A DNA stretch of 64,000 nt from NCBI GenBank assembly GCA_011087645.1, contig JAALLF010000008.1, positions 62,001-126,000 of the forward strand, in the 5' to 3' direction. Source of the stretch: Alphaproteobacteria bacterium (lineage in GTDB: Bacteria > Pseudomonadota > Alphaproteobacteria > UBA6615). This document shows positions 22,804 to 30,571 of the stretch, piece by piece; within the stretch, counting starts at the first letter, position 1; each line of letters opens with the position of its first letter. Made by a program: the position numbers and the translations under genes. The notes beneath the pieces were generated by a model. That model did no database searches. It was given only the letters and a program-made list of their open reading frames with translations, and was not told the origin of the DNA.

Positions 22804-23619
22804 CTAATTCAGACCCGCCGCTACGCAATCGGCGAATTCCTTCGCATAACCGTTTATCAAGCTGGGCAGATCGCGGCCGCGCAGATCGCCGGGGAACAGC
22901 TCGAACTCGAAGGGGCCGCGAAAGCCACCGGCCATCATTTCACCAATCAATCGGCTCATATTCAAGTCGCCCGCATCCAGGGTTTCACGCCCGACGGCGT
23001 AACCCTTGTCGAATTTAATGTTGCACATCTGGATTAACACGACGGTCTCGGGCGCCGTATTCAGCAATCCCGGAAAGTCGGGATCCCACCAGGAATGGTT
23101 GAGATCGACCAGTAGCTTGGCGCTGTCATGGGGCTCGACGAGCGCCAACCCATGGGCGATCGTGTTGATGCAGCCCCGGGCGACAATTTCCTTGGGGTGG
23201 ATCGGCTCAACCCCCAGGATCACGCCTTTCGCCTCCGCTTCCGTCGCCATGTCAGCCAAGCCAGATTTGACGAGATCATAGGCGTCGGCAAACGGTTTGG
23301 ACGGATCACCGGCCCCGGCGCTGATCACCGTCAGCTCTGCAGCGCCCAATTCCGCGGCGATATCGATCATCTCGCTGTCGCTGTATTTTTCCTTGTTCTC
23401 TGGTTGCGTGCCGGTGAAATATCCCGAGCTGTTGAGCGACGATACGCCCAGACCATTGTCCTTCAGACATTGGTTGAGCGCCGGCACCCCCATCTCAAAT
23501 AGCGCCGCGCGAGTGACGCCGACCGAGTCGATACCGGCGTCGGCGACGATCCCGGCAAATTCGGGAAACGGCGTGTCCTTGCCGCAAATATAGTGATTTA
23601 CCGATAATGAATATTCCAT
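22804..23619 (-). CDS. Sugar phosphate isomerase/epimerase family (xylose isomerase-like TIM barrel)
   Basis: The 271-residue protein matches the AP-endonuclease-2/xylose isomerase-like TIM barrel. Markers are MEYSLSVNHYICG, a metal-ligand glutamate in GVILGVEPIHPKE, LLVDLNHSWWDPDFPGLL with the Asp/His metal-binding pair, the IQMCNIKFDKG stretch, and FEFELFPGDLRGRDLPSLI with a late glutamate. Such enzymes act on sugars, inositols or hydroxypyruvate; the substrate is unknown. Start is an ATG preceded by a GGGGTGA-like sequence. Confidence 0.82.
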   Translation of the reverse strand: MEYSLSVNHYICGKDTPFPEFAGIVADAGIDSVGVTRAALFEMGVPALNQCLKDNGLGVSSLNSSGYFTGTQPENKEKYSDSEMIDIAAELGAAELTVISAGAGDPSKPFADAYDLVKSGLADMATEAEAKGVILGVEPIHPKEIVARGCINTIAHGLALVEPHDSAKLLVDLNHSWWDPDFPGLLNTAPETVVLIQMCNIKFDKGYAVGRETLDAGDLNMSRLIGEMMAGGFRGPFEFELFPGDLRGRDLPSLINGYAKEFADCVAAGLN

Positions 23620-23806
23620 CTTATCACCCCCTATTGTCCGCGATGCTTACCGGTAGTTTCCCCGGCGTTGAGATAATCGGTGGCACCGCTGCCAACGGTT
23701 CCCAGTCTGTCTGGATTTGTTACGCGGACACTCCGCAAATGAACTCCCGTTAGTGAAGAGACCGTAGTTTCCATAGCCTGCCAACGCAATGTCGGAGCGG
23801 GGGCGG

Positions 23807-23889
23807 GACGGTATTCGCAGATATTCGGTTGCCGCCGGCGAGATCATCCGACGCAACCCAGCGCCGACCCACCAGTGCCTGGCGCAGCG
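23807..23889 (+). pseudogene. Decayed partial copy of ftsB
   Basis: Bases 23807-23832 match ftsB bases 19529-19554 at 25 of 26 positions (GACGGTATTCG... through GGTTGC). Bases 23840-23889 match ftsB 19680-19729 with substitutions and a small gap, ending in the identical GCCTGGCGCAGC. The intervening 125 or so bases of ftsB (including the membrane helix) are missing and the frame is broken. Order and strand are the same as in the intact gene, and element C follows it as element B follows ftsB. Confidence 0.7.
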
Positions 23890-23960
23890 AAAAGAGTCTT
23901 TCGTCGGCAGCGATTAACCGCCGCTGTGCCCGTCCGCCGATAGCAGCGGCGGAACGCAAA

Positions 23961-23989
23961 ATATTACACTATTGGTGATAGTGTCAGAT
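23961..23989. repeat. Palindromic element C
   Basis: A 29-base near-palindrome; the inner ACACTAT/ATAGTGT arms pair perfectly around TGGTG. It shares its last 20 bases exactly with element B (20400-20428). It lies about 340 bases upstream of the isomerase-like gene. Confidence 0.6.
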
Positions 23990-24150
23990 CGACGGCGGCA
24001 CCCCGAAAACGGCCGTAAATTGGTACGGGCACTGACGGGGAAAAATAGCCAGTTTCAGACATTCAGAAAAAGCTAATACACGCCGACTGGCGGGCCATCG
24101 TTATCGCAAACCGCACATTGCGATGCCGTCGGTGGGAAATGAACATCTAT

Positions 24151-25434
24151 TTACGGATTTCGAGAGCTTTTTCCGGAATCCACTGATTCTTGCCGCTCAT
24201 CGGACAAGACCTCATAAATTGTGTCGGGCTCTTCTCGACCCCGGACAGTTACAAGGCCTATCTCGCGGCACCGGATCGTCGGATCGCTTGTTACAAGTGC
24301 GTGTGTGGATGAGGAGATAAGAATCGGCACTTCATACTGCTTAGTCAGAGATTCGATGCGCGACGCCAGGTTCACCGCATCCCCCAATACCGTTGAGTCC
24401 ATGCGATCGGCCGAACCGACGGTCCCGATGACGGTCTCACCGGTGTGGATACCCAGCCCGATGGAAATCGGATCGGAACCCTCTAGCTTTCTTTGCTCGT
24501 TATAACTTTGCAATGCCGCCAGCATATCGAGCGAGGTGCGCACGGCGTTTCGAGCTGCAATCGCAGGGTCCTCGTCAATGAACAAGCACATGATGGCATC
24601 GCCGATAAACTTATCGATGAACCCGCCATTCGCGTGGATTGGCGAATTCATCTGTTCGAAATAAGTATTCAGGAAATTCAACAGCTCTTGCGGGGACAGG
24701 GTCTCGGATAGGGCTGTGAAAGCGCGAATGTCGGCAAACAATATCGTCACCACTCCGGAATCCGCCTCACCCAACTCGATGTTCCCCAAGCCCTGTTTGG
24801 CAAGACGATCCAGGAACTGGCGCGGCACAAATTTCCGGAAGGTGTCGCGGAGCCTAATGTTTTGCAGCAAGGCGCTGACTTGTGCTGCGACCATATCAAA
24901 AAAGTTGCGGTCGCTATTGGTAAACGCGCGGTACAGAACCGCTTTGGCGGCTGAGAAACCAACGATGAATAGGCCGTAAAATTCGCCTGAGTCGGAACGC
25001 AAAGGACAGATAATCGCCTGGCTGAGATCGAGGGCGTTCGCCAGTTCGCCGTCGATATCTTCAAACAGCCGCGACGCGCCGCCGTCGACAATCTGCGCGA
25101 TCTGTTCGCCGCCGCCAACGACGCAATCGTTCAACTCTCTGACGCGGCGGCGGGAATAGCCCTTAATTGCCACGACGGCGTACCCGTCGTCTCGAGGCTG
25201 CAAGACAACGGCCTTTTCGACCCCGAAATCGCGGATTGATAAATCCACCAACTTGTCGAGGGCAGCGTCCGGATCACCATAACCGATAAGCAATTTGCTC
25301 AGCACCTGTACGGCATTCAACCGGGCCAACTGCTCCTGAAGTTCATGAAGATTGGCGTAGTAATTCCTCTCAGCATCGGCCAAACGCACTCGCAACGCCT
25401 CGGCATCCAGTTGCTGCAGCTCGCTTCGGTCCAT
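24151..25434 (-). CDS. GAF-domain class III adenylate/guanylate cyclase
   Basis: 427 residues. After a short coiled coil (residues 10-45) comes a GAF-like sensor domain (about 48-195), then a class III nucleotide cyclase domain (about 222-410). The metal aspartates are D235 in ILFADIRAF and D279 in FIDKFIGDA, with substrate lysine K275. The transition-state Asn/Arg are N355 and R359 in GDAVNLASRIE. The base-recognition position is threonine (STVLGDAVN), as in class IIIb enzymes. All catalytic residues are present, so it should make a cyclic nucleotide. No membrane helix. The FIST gene starts the unit 51 bases upstream. Confidence 0.9.
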   Translation of the reverse strand: MDRSELQQLDAEALRVRLADAERNYYANLHELQEQLARLNAVQVLSKLLIGYGDPDAALDKLVDLSIRDFGVEKAVVLQPRDDGYAVVAIKGYSRRRVRELNDCVVGGGEQIAQIVDGGASRLFEDIDGELANALDLSQAIICPLRSDSGEFYGLFIVGFSAAKAVLYRAFTNSDRNFFDMVAAQVSALLQNIRLRDTFRKFVPRQFLDRLAKQGLGNIELGEADSGVVTILFADIRAFTALSETLSPQELLNFLNTYFEQMNSPIHANGGFIDKFIGDAIMCLFIDEDPAIAARNAVRTSLDMLAALQSYNEQRKLEGSDPISIGLGIHTGETVIGTVGSADRMDSTVLGDAVNLASRIESLTKQYEVPILISSSTHALVTSDPTIRCREIGLVTVRGREEPDTIYEVLSDERQESVDSGKSSRNP

Positions 25435-25484
25435 GTTCTTGCTTTAATAGAGGACGGACGTTGGGCCCGCCGCGTTTCACAGGG

Positions 25485-26663
25485 TTAGTGGAAGACGGCC
25501 AAGGTGGCGGTGAAATTATGGAAAACGTTTTTCCCATCGACCGGCGAAATTTCGCCGAACGAGAATGTGCCCATCCAAGGCAACGGCTCTGTAAATATCT
25601 CTTGGACCATCATTGCGCCCTTGAGAACGTCGTCGCCAATCATAAATTTGCCGCGGCCCGCACAGTCGAACTGGCAGACGAGCCTGGCGTCAGCGGGTAC
25701 CTCATCCAACGAGCTTTTAAGCCGCTTCGCAGCCATGGTCGCCGACATCAGCACGCCGTTATGGTCGCGGCGCATGAATTGGATCTCGGTGCCTTGAGGG
25801 ACATCGGCCGGAACCGTGAGGGACTTGGTCTCGAAATCTATGCCATGAATAGCGCGCAGAACGTAGGGAGACAGGGCGTCTGTTGCTTCGTCGGCTTTGA
25901 GACCGATCCCCATCAACGTAATGGCCGTGGCAAGGTTTTCAGCGACAATCGGCGCGCCCATTTCTTCGCTCGCGATTTCGAGCGCGGGTCGATCGTCGAT
26001 CTCGATAATGATGTTGTCTTGTGATTTGGTAACGATCCGCTTGTGGCCGACCGGTTCACTGCCATGGGTTACGATTGTCTTGAGTTCGAAGTCTCCGACC
26101 ATCAATACCGCACTGCAGGCACCTTCCTTGATGGTCCCATTGTGAAACTGATGGCACTGTTGGAACTTGAGATTGTCGCCCGACACACCACCCACAAACG
26201 GTAACATAGCGTGCCGCTCGATACCTTCGAATAACTGACTGATGTTGGACCGAAAATCGGGAAACAAGAATAAGACCCGGTTTCCCGGGTCGTTCACTGA
26301 TTTAATCGCTTGGCCAATTTTTGTCCCGGCCCCCAAAGGGTCACCAACAATATCTTCGGCGCAATATTCATAAAATTTGATGGTCTCCGACCGGATCGCA
26401 ATGACCTGCACCGCGTACATCGATTCATCGGCCATATTTCGACCGATGATCCCTTCGAACGTCGCCCCGCCCATCGGGCAATCGCCGAGGATTTCCCGCA
26501 CGCCCTCTAGTACATCTTCCTGTTCGTAGCCGATCGTGGAGAAGACAAAGATAAAGTCAGCTTCGTCTGGGCCAAGCTCTTCTCTCGCGGCTGTTGCTGC
26601 GGCCACGGCAGCCTCATATCCATCGACTTCGTTGCTGCTTCCAATGGCAATGACGGCATCCAT
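25485..26663 (-). CDS. FIST-domain signal transduction protein
   Basis: The 392-residue protein fits the FIST_N/FIST_C architecture, predicted to sense small ligands (possibly amino acids) and found attached to or beside kinases, cyclases and chemoreceptors. FIST_N (about 5-200) shows FVFSTIGYEQEDVLEGVREILGDCPMGGATFEGII, and FIST_C follows (about 215-370). No output domain is present, so it probably works through the GAF cyclase encoded just downstream on the same strand. Cytoplasmic; no signal peptide. Confidence 0.82.
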   Translation of the reverse strand: MDAVIAIGSSNEVDGYEAAVAAATAAREELGPDEADFIFVFSTIGYEQEDVLEGVREILGDCPMGGATFEGIIGRNMADESMYAVQVIAIRSETIKFYEYCAEDIVGDPLGAGTKIGQAIKSVNDPGNRVLFLFPDFRSNISQLFEGIERHAMLPFVGGVSGDNLKFQQCHQFHNGTIKEGACSAVLMVGDFELKTIVTHGSEPVGHKRIVTKSQDNIIIEIDDRPALEIASEEMGAPIVAENLATAITLMGIGLKADEATDALSPYVLRAIHGIDFETKSLTVPADVPQGTEIQFMRRDHNGVLMSATMAAKRLKSSLDEVPADARLVCQFDCAGRGKFMIGDDVLKGAMMVQEIFTEPLPWMGTFSFGEISPVDGKNVFHNFTATLAVFH

Positions 26664-26835
26664 CGTGACCTCCCAGACATAAAGACAAGCGAGCGCTTTG
26701 CCGACACCCGAATGTTACCATGCCCACCTTAGATCATGATGCCCTGGCGGACGATACTTTGCCGACACACCAAAATTTCGGAGGGCACCTGATGTCGCTT
26801 TTGGGTGGCGGCCTCAACCGATTAAAGTACCACTC

Positions 26836-27606
26836 CTAAAGCATAACCTCGCCGCCGCAGACGGCGATGGACTGGCCGGTGATGAACGAGCTGGCGGGCG
26901 AGGCTAAAAACATCACAATGCCGATCAAATCGTCAGGCGTTTCGGCGCGTTTGAGGATGCGCTTTTGCTGGATGAACTGGTGCATGTCCGGGTCCATGCT
27001 GGCGTGTTCGACCTCGGTCTCGGTGTAGCCCGGCATCACCGCGTTGACGTTGATATTGTCGTCGCCCAGCTCGCGCGACATCACCCGGGTCATGCCGACG
27101 ATCGCCGCCTTCGAGGTGACATAGTGCATGAACCCCGGCACGCCCTGGGGCACCGTGCCCGAGGAAATGTTGATGATGCGGCCCTGGCCGGCTTCGCGCA
27201 TGGCCGGCGCGACGGCGCTGGCGCACAGATACGAGCCGGTGATATTGACGTGGAGCACCTTGTTCCATTCGTCGAAGGGGATGTCGTAGAACTGGCGCCG
27301 CGGGATGGTCGCGAACACCGCCGCATTGTTGATCAACACATCGACCCGGCCATAGGTCTCGAGCGCCGCGGCGACCATGGCCGCGACGGAGTCCGGCGAA
27401 CCGACGTCGGTTTCGACCGCCAGCGCCTGGCCACCCTTGGCCTCGATCTCCGCGGCCACATTCTGCAGGTTCTCGCCATCGATCTCGGCCAACACCGGAA
27501 TCGCGCCGGCCTCGGCAAACGCCAAGGCATAGTCGCGCCCCAAACCCTGGCCAGCCCCTGTGATAATTACGACGCGCCCGCTAACGTCGAAGCGATTGTC
27601 CGCCAT
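26836..27606 (-). CDS. SDR-family oxidoreductase
   Basis: 256-residue classical SDR with ITGAGQGLGRD, NNAA, the catalytic serine in NISSG and YVTSK (YxxxK). The C-terminus SSFITGQSIAVCGGEVML is typical of FabG-like family members. It is the last gene of a minus-strand group of three (hydrolase, SDR, SDR) that reads away from the CGNR regulator. Substrate not deducible. Confidence 0.9.
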   Translation of the reverse strand: MADNRFDVSGRVVIITGAGQGLGRDYALAFAEAGAIPVLAEIDGENLQNVAAEIEAKGGQALAVETDVGSPDSVAAMVAAALETYGRVDVLINNAAVFATIPRRQFYDIPFDEWNKVLHVNITGSYLCASAVAPAMREAGQGRIINISSGTVPQGVPGFMHYVTSKAAIVGMTRVMSRELGDDNINVNAVMPGYTETEVEHASMDPDMHQFIQQKRILKRAETPDDLIGIVMFLASPASSFITGQSIAVCGGEVML

Positions 27607-27744
27607 ATCTCTCCCCGATCTCTATGTTGAAGACATTGTCTGGGGCAGCCTAACGGGGAAACGCGCCGACATCCATCTGGCGGCTTACTTCATCCTTGGT
27701 TTGCGCAGGGGCGGGGCGACACGACGCCACCCCGCCACCCAGGC

Positions 27745-28611
27745 TTAGGCGTTGGTGATGGTTTCGAGATGACCCAGCCCTAACGCATCGACCACGCCGG
27801 CTTGAACCGGTGCCGTCGCGGTGTTCACCGTGTCGGCGCCGAAACTGTCGCCGACAACGGTGCGCACGGGGCGCGTGCCCTTGGCCTGGGCGACCAAACC
27901 GGCGATGGCGTCGGCGACATCGTGGGGGTTGGGGCCATCGGCGGCGGCGAACATGGTTGAGAAATGTTCGAACAGAGCGCCCGGAATCTCGCCGACCGCG
28001 CCATACTCCGCCGCCCGCGCGCCATCGGCGGGCTGGCCGGCGCTGGCGTACATATCGGTCGGATAGGCGCTCGGCTGTACCAGAACCACGTCGATGCCGA
28101 GCTGCGAGACTTCCAGGCGCAAACTATCGGTCAAGGCCTCGACGGCGAATTTACTGGCGCCATAGATGCCGAAGAAAGGCAGGGTGACCCGGCCGACCAC
28201 CGAGCCGATATTGATGATCAGCCCATCCTTGTGACGGCGTAGATCCGGCAGCACAGCGCGCGTGACGCGATGTACGCCCAGCACGTTGACGTCGAACAGC
28301 GCACTGGCCTGCGCCGGCGTAAACGCTTCCGTCACCCCCGCCGAGGCCACGCCGGCATTGTTGATTAGAACATCGATGAGCCCGGTTTTTTCGATGATCG
28401 CGGCGACCGCGTTCTCGACCGACCGGGTGCTGGTCACGTCGAGCTCGACAACGTCGATATTCTGCGCCCGCAAGGCCTCCGCGTGGTGGCGGTTCTTACC
28501 CACGGGGTCGCGCATCGAGGCGAATACACGATGGCCGGCGCGCGAGAGCGTCTCCGCGGTATCGCGGCCAAAGCCGGTGGACGCGCCGGTGATGAGAATT
28601 ATCTTGGACAT
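27745..28611 (-). CDS. SDR-family oxidoreductase
   Basis: 288-residue SDR with ITGASTGFGRDTAE, the NNAGVASAG loop, NIGSVVGRV (Ser) and YGASKFAVEAL (YxxxK). The extended C-terminus with PTDMY and EHFSTMFAA resembles SDRs of the retinol/17-beta-hydroxysteroid-dehydrogenase-like type. It lies 42 bases after the hydrolase gene, so the two are likely cotranscribed. Confidence 0.9.
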   Translation of the reverse strand: MSKIILITGASTGFGRDTAETLSRAGHRVFASMRDPVGKNRHHAEALRAQNIDVVELDVTSTRSVENAVAAIIEKTGLIDVLINNAGVASAGVTEAFTPAQASALFDVNVLGVHRVTRAVLPDLRRHKDGLIINIGSVVGRVTLPFFGIYGASKFAVEALTDSLRLEVSQLGIDVVLVQPSAYPTDMYASAGQPADGARAAEYGAVGEIPGALFEHFSTMFAAADGPNPHDVADAIAGLVAQAKGTRPVRTVVGDSFGADTVNTATAPVQAGVVDALGLGHLETITNA

Positions 28612-28653
28612 GGAAAGGGTTCCTTTTCGGGTTGGGGAGCGTTGAACTTTGAA

Positions 28654-29535
28654 TTAGGCCGCGGCGGCACGCAGCAGCGTGCGGTCGAGGAAGTCATGCA
28701 CCGCCGCAGCGATTTCGCGGTGGTGGGTTTCCAGCGCGAAATGGCCGGTATTGAAGAATTCGATTTCGGCGTGGGGCAGATCGCGTTGAAAGGCGCGGGC
28801 GCCGGGCGGCAGAAAGAACGGATCGTTCTCGCCCCAGACCGCCAGGAGCGGCGGCTGATGTTCGCGAAAATAGGCCTGAAACGCCGGATACAGCGCAACA
28901 TTGCTGGCGTAATCGCGCAGTAGGTCGAGCTGGATGTCGTCGTTGCCCGGACGCGCCAACAGGGCGCTATCGAGGGTGTATCCCTCGGGCGCGACCAGCG
29001 CTGTATCGGCGACACCATGCGTGTACTGCCAGCGGGTCGTCTCCGGCGTCAGGAAGTCGCGCAACGCCGTTCGGTTGGCATCGCTGGGCTCTGCCCAATA
29101 GTTTTGAATCGGCGCCCAACCGTCGCTAAGCCCTTCGGCATAGGCGTTGCCGTTCTGCGAGATCAACGCGGTGATCCGCTCCGGGTGTCGCAGCGCCAGC
29201 CTGAGGCCGACCGGCGCGCCGTAATCGAACATGTAGAGCGCGTAGCGGTCGATGACCATGGTCTCGGTGAAGCGGTCGACGACATTGGTAAGGGTCTCGA
29301 ACGTGTAGGCAAATGTCGTGCGGTCCGGCGCGTCAGAAAATCCGAAGCCGGGCAGATCGGGCGCGATCACCCGATAGGTATTCGCAAGCCGTGGGATCAA
29401 ATCCCGGAACATATGGCTCGAGGTTGGGAAACCATGGAGCAAAAGCAGAGCCGGGGCATCCCGGGGGCCGGCTTCGCGATAGAAGATGTTCACCCCGTCG
29501 ATATCGACCGAGCGGTAGGCGGTGTCATTGGTCAT
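28654..29535 (-). CDS. Alpha/beta hydrolase, epoxide hydrolase/haloalkane dehalogenase-like
   Basis: From the ATG at 29535 the protein has 293 residues; an in-frame ATG at 29547 would add four. LLLHGFPTSSHMFRDL is the oxyanion HG motif. The nucleophile position reads MFDYGAP, an aspartate as in epoxide hydrolases and haloalkane dehalogenases rather than the serine of esterases. The acid is in VWGENDPFFLP and the histidine in NTGHFALETH. It heads the three-gene operon and is divergent from the CGNR regulator. The true substrate is unknown. Confidence 0.87.
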   Translation of the reverse strand: MTNDTAYRSVDIDGVNIFYREAGPRDAPALLLLHGFPTSSHMFRDLIPRLANTYRVIAPDLPGFGFSDAPDRTTFAYTFETLTNVVDRFTETMVIDRYALYMFDYGAPVGLRLALRHPERITALISQNGNAYAEGLSDGWAPIQNYWAEPSDANRTALRDFLTPETTRWQYTHGVADTALVAPEGYTLDSALLARPGNDDIQLDLLRDYASNVALYPAFQAYFREHQPPLLAVWGENDPFFLPPGARAFQRDLPHAEIEFFNTGHFALETHHREIAAAVHDFLDRTLLRAAAA

Positions 29536-29577
29536 TGAATTTTCCATTCTTGGGAAGGTGTAAAAGTTAAATTCACG

Positions 29578-29650
29578 AGTAACCTTCTAAACATGATTTA
29601 GACAGTTATTACGCGAAAGTAACTTGTCAAGGGATGTTTAGGAGGTTACT
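29578..29650. promoter_or_regulatory. Inverted-repeat operator between hydrolase operon and CGNR gene
   Basis: AGTAACCTTCTAAACAT (29578-29594) and ATGTTTAGGAGGTTACT (29634-29650) are 17-base inverted copies with one mismatch, 39 bases apart. They fill most of the 139-base divergent intergenic region. A third GTAAC-type half site (AAGTAACTT) lies between them. On the minus strand a consensus-like TTGACA occurs at 29625-29630. The layout is what one expects for a regulator controlling two divergent promoters. Confidence 0.6.
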
Positions 29651-29674
29651 TCGTTTTGGGTACAAATTGATCTC

Positions 29675-30328
29675 ATGGAGGCGACGACAGTGATCGAAAC
29701 CGAACTTCCGGCGCCGTTTTTTTTCGCCGACGACCCAGCGTTGGATTTTCTCGACAGCATCGCCGCCCCGCGCGACACGGAAATCGAGTGGATCGGCAAT
29801 GGCGGCGATTTTTTGACTTGGCTTGAACAGGCCGAACTCGTACCGACAAACGTCGTAAAACGCTTCCGTGCCAGTACGCCACCGGCGCAACTTGACGAGA
29901 TCGCGGCGCAGGCCCGCCAGTTGCGCGAATGGTTTCGCAAGTTCATCGCTAAACACGCCGGCCGGCCACTACAACCTTCGGCGCTGGCCAGGTTGGAACC
30001 CATCAACATGCTTTTGGCGGCCGACCAAAGCTTTCACCAGATCGAGGCCACCGGCGCCGGGTCGCTGGGCTGGCGCCAAGAGCGGCGGTGGGACGCACCG
30101 CAATCGCTCCTGCTGCCGATCGCCGAGGCGATGGGCGATCTGGCTTGTCGGGCCGACTTCAGCCATGTGAAAAACTGCGAGGGTCCGTCCTGCACCATGT
30201 GGTTCCACGATGTCACCAAAAACCATACGCGGCGCTGGTGCGACATGGCGGTCTGCGGCAATCGGGCGAAAGCGGCGCTGCACCGGGCGAAGCGCCAGAG
30301 TACTGGCGCGAAGCGCGGTGAAAAATAG
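29675..30328 (+). CDS. CGNR zinc-finger/ABATE-domain transcriptional regulator
   Basis: 217 residues. The N-terminal ABATE (stress-induced, DUF1470) domain, about 1-155, is followed by a C-terminal CGNR zinc finger with C168, C173 (CEGPSC), C189 and C194 in RRWCDMAVCGNRAKA, and a basic tail. The family is taken to be DNA-binding regulators in which the CGNR finger contacts DNA. It is divergent from the hydrolase-SDR-SDR operon and shares with it a 17-bp inverted repeat, so it probably regulates that operon and itself; this is inference from context. Confidence 0.88.
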   Translation: MEATTVIETELPAPFFFADDPALDFLDSIAAPRDTEIEWIGNGGDFLTWLEQAELVPTNVVKRFRASTPPAQLDEIAAQARQLREWFRKFIAKHAGRPLQPSALARLEPINMLLAADQSFHQIEATGAGSLGWRQERRWDAPQSLLLPIAEAMGDLACRADFSHVKNCEGPSCTMWFHDVTKNHTRRWCDMAVCGNRAKAALHRAKRQSTGAKRGEK

Positions 30329-30480
30329 TTTGAAAAATAATCGATTGGGCACTGACTGCGGACTCACCACGTAATTTTCGGCACGGTGTCGCTGGTTACC
30401 GCGAACTTATATTACCCGGCCAAAATTGCCGATTAACCAATACCCAGTAAATTCCTGCTATTTCCCCGTGTTTATTGACT

Positions 30481-30507
30481 TTTTCGGCATTTGTGACTTG
30501 CCGAAAA
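30481..30507. promoter_or_regulatory. Inverted repeat upstream of pdhA
   Basis: TTTTCGGCA (30481-30489) and TGCCGAAAA (30499-30507) form a perfect 9-bp inverted repeat about 65 bases before the pdhA start. It immediately follows TTGACT (30475-30480), a plausible -35 element. Another TTTTCGGCA occurs at 30375-30383, and a CGGCATT/AATGCCG pair overlaps the main site. It is a candidate operator of the pdh operon; the regulator is unknown. Confidence 0.45.
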
Positions 30508-30571
30508 TGCCGGATTCGCCTACTTGTCTTAAGCAATCAGCGGTCCTGTTTTGATCCTAGGGGGAGCGATT

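Larger units (their letters stand above)
23620..24150. other. 531-base intergenic region with relics
   Basis: No convincing gene. It holds a decayed piece of ftsB (23807-23889) followed by palindromic element C (23961-23989). The rest shows nothing I recognise. The promoter of the isomerase-like gene should lie near its left end. Confidence 0.6.
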
